From contig SXQI01000281.1 in the NCBI GenBank assembly GCA_005793025.1, positions 1-6,686 of the forward strand: a stretch of DNA of 6,686 nt, in the 5' to 3' direction. Both the position numbers and the translations under genes were made by a program. Source of the stretch: Verrucomicrobiales bacterium (lineage in GTDB: Bacteria; Verrucomicrobiota; Verrucomicrobiia; Limisphaerales; SXQI01). Below are positions 5,252 through 6,686 of the stretch, piece after piece. The notes below the pieces were generated by a model. That model saw only the letters and a list, made by a program, of their open reading frames with translations, was not told where the DNA came from and made no database searches. Every line of letters begins with the position of its first letter. The stretch's first letter is position 1.

Positions 5252-6469
5252 ATGGCCTTAATTGTTCAAAAATTTGGTGGAACCTCGGTCGCTAATCCCG
5301 ACCGGATCAAGAATGTCGCAAAACGCGTTGCTCAGTATCGTGCCCAAGGCGATCAGGTCGTGGTCGTTGTCTCCGCGATGAGCGGGGTTACCGATAACCT
5401 GATCAAAATGGCCAAAGAACTCATGCCCCTCCCCAACGAACGGGAAATGGACATGCTTCTTGCAACCGGAGAACAAACCACGATTGCGCTGGCTGCTATC
5501 GCGCTGCACTCCATCGGCGTTGAGGCGATTTCACTCACGGGTGCCCAAGCGGGAATCGTGACCAACGGAGTACATTCCAAAGCCAAGATCCAAAACATCA
5601 CCCCAAAACAGTTGCATGAACTATTGGATGCAGGCAAGGTGGTGATCGTGGCAGGTTTCCAAGGTCAAACGCAGGACGGTGAAATTACAACCCTAGGCCG
5701 AGGCGGATCCGATCTCACGGCGATTGCCCTAGCGGCTGCACTGGGTGCCGATCTCTGCCAGATCTATACCGATGTGGACGGGGTCTACACTGCGGATCCA
5801 CGCATTGTTACCACAGCGAAAAAACTACCCGAAATTTCCTACGACGAAATGCTCGAGCTTGCCAGCCTTGGTGCGAAGGTGATGCAGTCTCGCTCAGTCG
5901 AGTTTGCCAAGAAGTTTGGCGTCGTGTTCGAAGTCCGCTCCAGCCTCAACGATAATCCCGGAACCATTGTGAAAGAAGAAACCGCCTCCATGGAAGACGT
6001 CGTAATCCGCGGCGTTTCTCTCGACAAAAATCAGGCCAAAGTGACCTTGATCGGTGTCCCCGATAAACCCGGAGTTGCTGCAAGAGTATTCAAAGCGTTG
6101 AGCGAATCGGCGATCAATGTGGATATGATCGTCCAAAACGTTTCTCACGGCTCGGCAAGCCCTTCGACCGACCTCTCCTTCACCGTAGATAAACCCGATC
6201 TGCTCAAAGCAAACAAGGTCATCGCGAGCCTAGAAAAAGAAATCGGTTTTTCAGAAGCCGTATCGGACGAAAAGATCGGGAAACTTTCAATCGTCGGAGT
6301 CGGCATGCGCTCCCACTCTGGCGTTGCAGCAAAAATGTTCGAAACCCTCGCTCAAAACGGAGTCAACATCGACATGATTTCCACCAGCGAAATCAAAATC
6401 TCCGTCATCATCGACTTGGCCAAAGGTGAACAAGCCATGCGCGCCATCCACCAAGCATTCATCGGCTAA
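5252..6469 (+). CDS. lysC: Aspartate kinase with tandem ACT domains
   Basis: The enzyme phosphorylates L-aspartate with ATP to give L-4-aspartyl phosphate, the committed step towards lysine, threonine, methionine and diaminopimelate, in the cytoplasm. The kinase domain (1 to about 245) has KFGGTSV at 7-13, GRGGSD at 149-154 and DVDGVYTADPR at 174-184. Two ACT domains follow: one from about 264 (VTLIGVPDKPGVAARVF) and one from about 344 (KLSIVGVGMRSHSGVAAKMF) to near the end, with STSEIKISVI in the second. At 405 residues it matches the feedback-regulated alpha-subunit type of Bacillus LysC and the Corynebacterium and Mycobacterium enzymes. The ATG is followed immediately by the family's usual start (ALIVQKFGG). 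GTGAG at 5239-5243 is the only plausible ribosome site. Inhibition by lysine and/or threonine is expected from the ACT pair, but effector identity cannot be read here. An internal start for a beta subunit is described separately. A 109-base gap separates it from thrC. Confidence 0.96.
   Translation: MALIVQKFGGTSVANPDRIKNVAKRVAQYRAQGDQVVVVVSAMSGVTDNLIKMAKELMPLPNEREMDMLLATGEQTTIALAAIALHSIGVEAISLTGAQAGIVTNGVHSKAKIQNITPKQLHELLDAGKVVIVAGFQGQTQDGEITTLGRGGSDLTAIALAAALGADLCQIYTDVDGVYTADPRIVTTAKKLPEISYDEMLELASLGAKVMQSRSVEFAKKFGVVFEVRSSLNDNPGTIVKEETASMEDVVIRGVSLDKNQAKVTLIGVPDKPGVAARVFKALSESAINVDMIVQNVSHGSASPSTDLSFTVDKPDLLKANKVIASLEKEIGFSEAVSDEKIGKLSIVGVGMRSHSGVAAKMFETLAQNGVNIDMISTSEIKISVIIDLAKGEQAMRAIHQAFIG
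5971..5992 (+). promoter_or_regulatory. Probable internal translation start for the aspartate kinase beta subunit
   Basis: A purine-rich stretch GAAAGAAGAA (5971-5980) lies nine bases ahead of an in-frame ATG (5990-5992, codon 247). Starting here would give a 159-residue protein (5990-6469) made only of the two ACT domains, opening MEDVVIRGVSLDKNQAKVTL. In Bacillus LysC and Corynebacterium glutamicum LysC, a separate beta subunit is translated from an internal start at the equivalent place, and the C. glutamicum product opens with a very similar MEEAVLTGVATDKSEAK. The alpha2-beta2 arrangement is established there; its presence here is inference. Confidence 0.55.
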
Positions 6470-6482
6470 TCCTACTTCAGAA

Positions 6483-6527
6483 ACCTGAGGCTCTCGGTTG
6501 AGAGGTCTTCGTGCTTGAACCTCGGGT
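6483..6527 (+). terminator. Stem-loop after lysC, possible terminator
   Basis: ACCTGAGG (6483-6490) pairs with CCTCGGGT (6520-6527) over eight positions with one G-U wobble. Within the enclosed sequence, CTCTC (6491-6495) pairs with GAGAG (6500-6504) around a GGTT loop. The structure begins 14 bases after the lysC stop. No U-tract follows; the next bases are G-rich. It may mark the 3' end of the lysC transcript but is not a canonical intrinsic terminator. Confidence 0.4.
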
Positions 6528-6558
6528 GGGGATGGGGGAAATTGTGGCGATCGTCACC

Positions 6559-6686
6559 ATGCATTATTTCTCTCGGATTTTTTCACTGCTTCTCGTCGCA
6601 CTTTTGTTGCTGGAACAGGTCTGGGGAGCGTCTACGAGCGATCATCTGACGGCGTTCGAGTCTCCAGGTCCTTGTACTCGTCGAGG
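6559..6686 (+). CDS. N-terminal fragment of an exported protein, cut by the window end
   Basis: An open frame runs off the end of the window without a stop. From ATG 6559 the first 42 residues begin MHYFSRIFSLLLVALLLLEQ, a textbook Sec signal peptide. It has a short n-region with R6, a hydrophobic core from about 7 to 18, and probable cleavage after VWG (22-24), leaving a mature start of ASTSDHLTAF. The frame is open back to a TGA at 6499-6501, so ATG 6532 and GTG 6511, 6526 or 6544 are alternative starts. GTG 6544 has GGGGGA (6534-6539) four bases ahead, whereas ATG 6559 has no ribosome site at normal distance but gives the cleanest signal peptide. The visible mature part is too short to assign a family. 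Confidence 0.6.
   Translation, partial: MHYFSRIFSLLLVALLLLEQVWGASTSDHLTAFESPGPCTRR

Noticed and set aside
2725..6469. Fused bifunctional aspartate kinase-homoserine dehydrogenase
   Set aside because: The two activities are in separate frames with stops and thrC between them, and each protein has the length of its monofunctional family.

Overview
The window holds a compact, forward-strand block of housekeeping amino-acid genes (homoserine dehydrogenase, threonine synthase, aspartate kinase) flanked by envelope-related genes. All recognisable genes are on the + strand. I infer a Verrucomicrobiota-like Gram-negative bacterium. The secreted protein at 644-2629 joins an N-terminal beta-sandwich module, a 'TTVADGATLTIEAG'-type beta-helix and a short C-terminal 'YSLxAS...RFLRLI' module, a combination I associate with verrucomicrobial secretomes. 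This placement rests on remembered family patterns, not on a search. Base composition looks moderate (about half G+C) and even, with no sign of recent transfer.

Layout. 1-609: lysophospholipid acyltransferase (PlsC family), probably missing its N-terminus at the window edge. 644-2629: large exported parallel beta-helix protein of unknown function. 2630-2724: spacer with a bulged hairpin, a weak promoter candidate and a purine-rich stretch. 2725-4047: hom, starting at TTG, with a C-terminal ACT domain. 4054-5142: thrC, six bases after hom. 5143-5251: 109-base spacer with a near-perfect direct repeat. 5252-6469: aspartate kinase with tandem ACT domains and a likely internal start for a separate regulatory subunit. 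6470-6558: spacer with a stem-loop. 6559-6686: start of another exported protein, cut by the window end.

How the genes work together. Aspartate kinase makes aspartyl-phosphate. Aspartate-semialdehyde dehydrogenase (not in the window) makes the semialdehyde. Hom reduces that to homoserine, a homoserine kinase (not in the window) phosphorylates it, and ThrC makes threonine. The ACT domains of Hom and the kinase are the expected feedback sensors for threonine and/or lysine.

I see no mobile element, CRISPR array, tRNA, rRNA or obvious novel defence or metabolic system. The points most worth a second look are the internal start in the aspartate kinase gene, the 10-base element GAGTTCGTTT shared by the hom and lysC leaders, the odd start region of hom, and the uncharacterised beta-helix protein with its regular Cys/Ser ladder.
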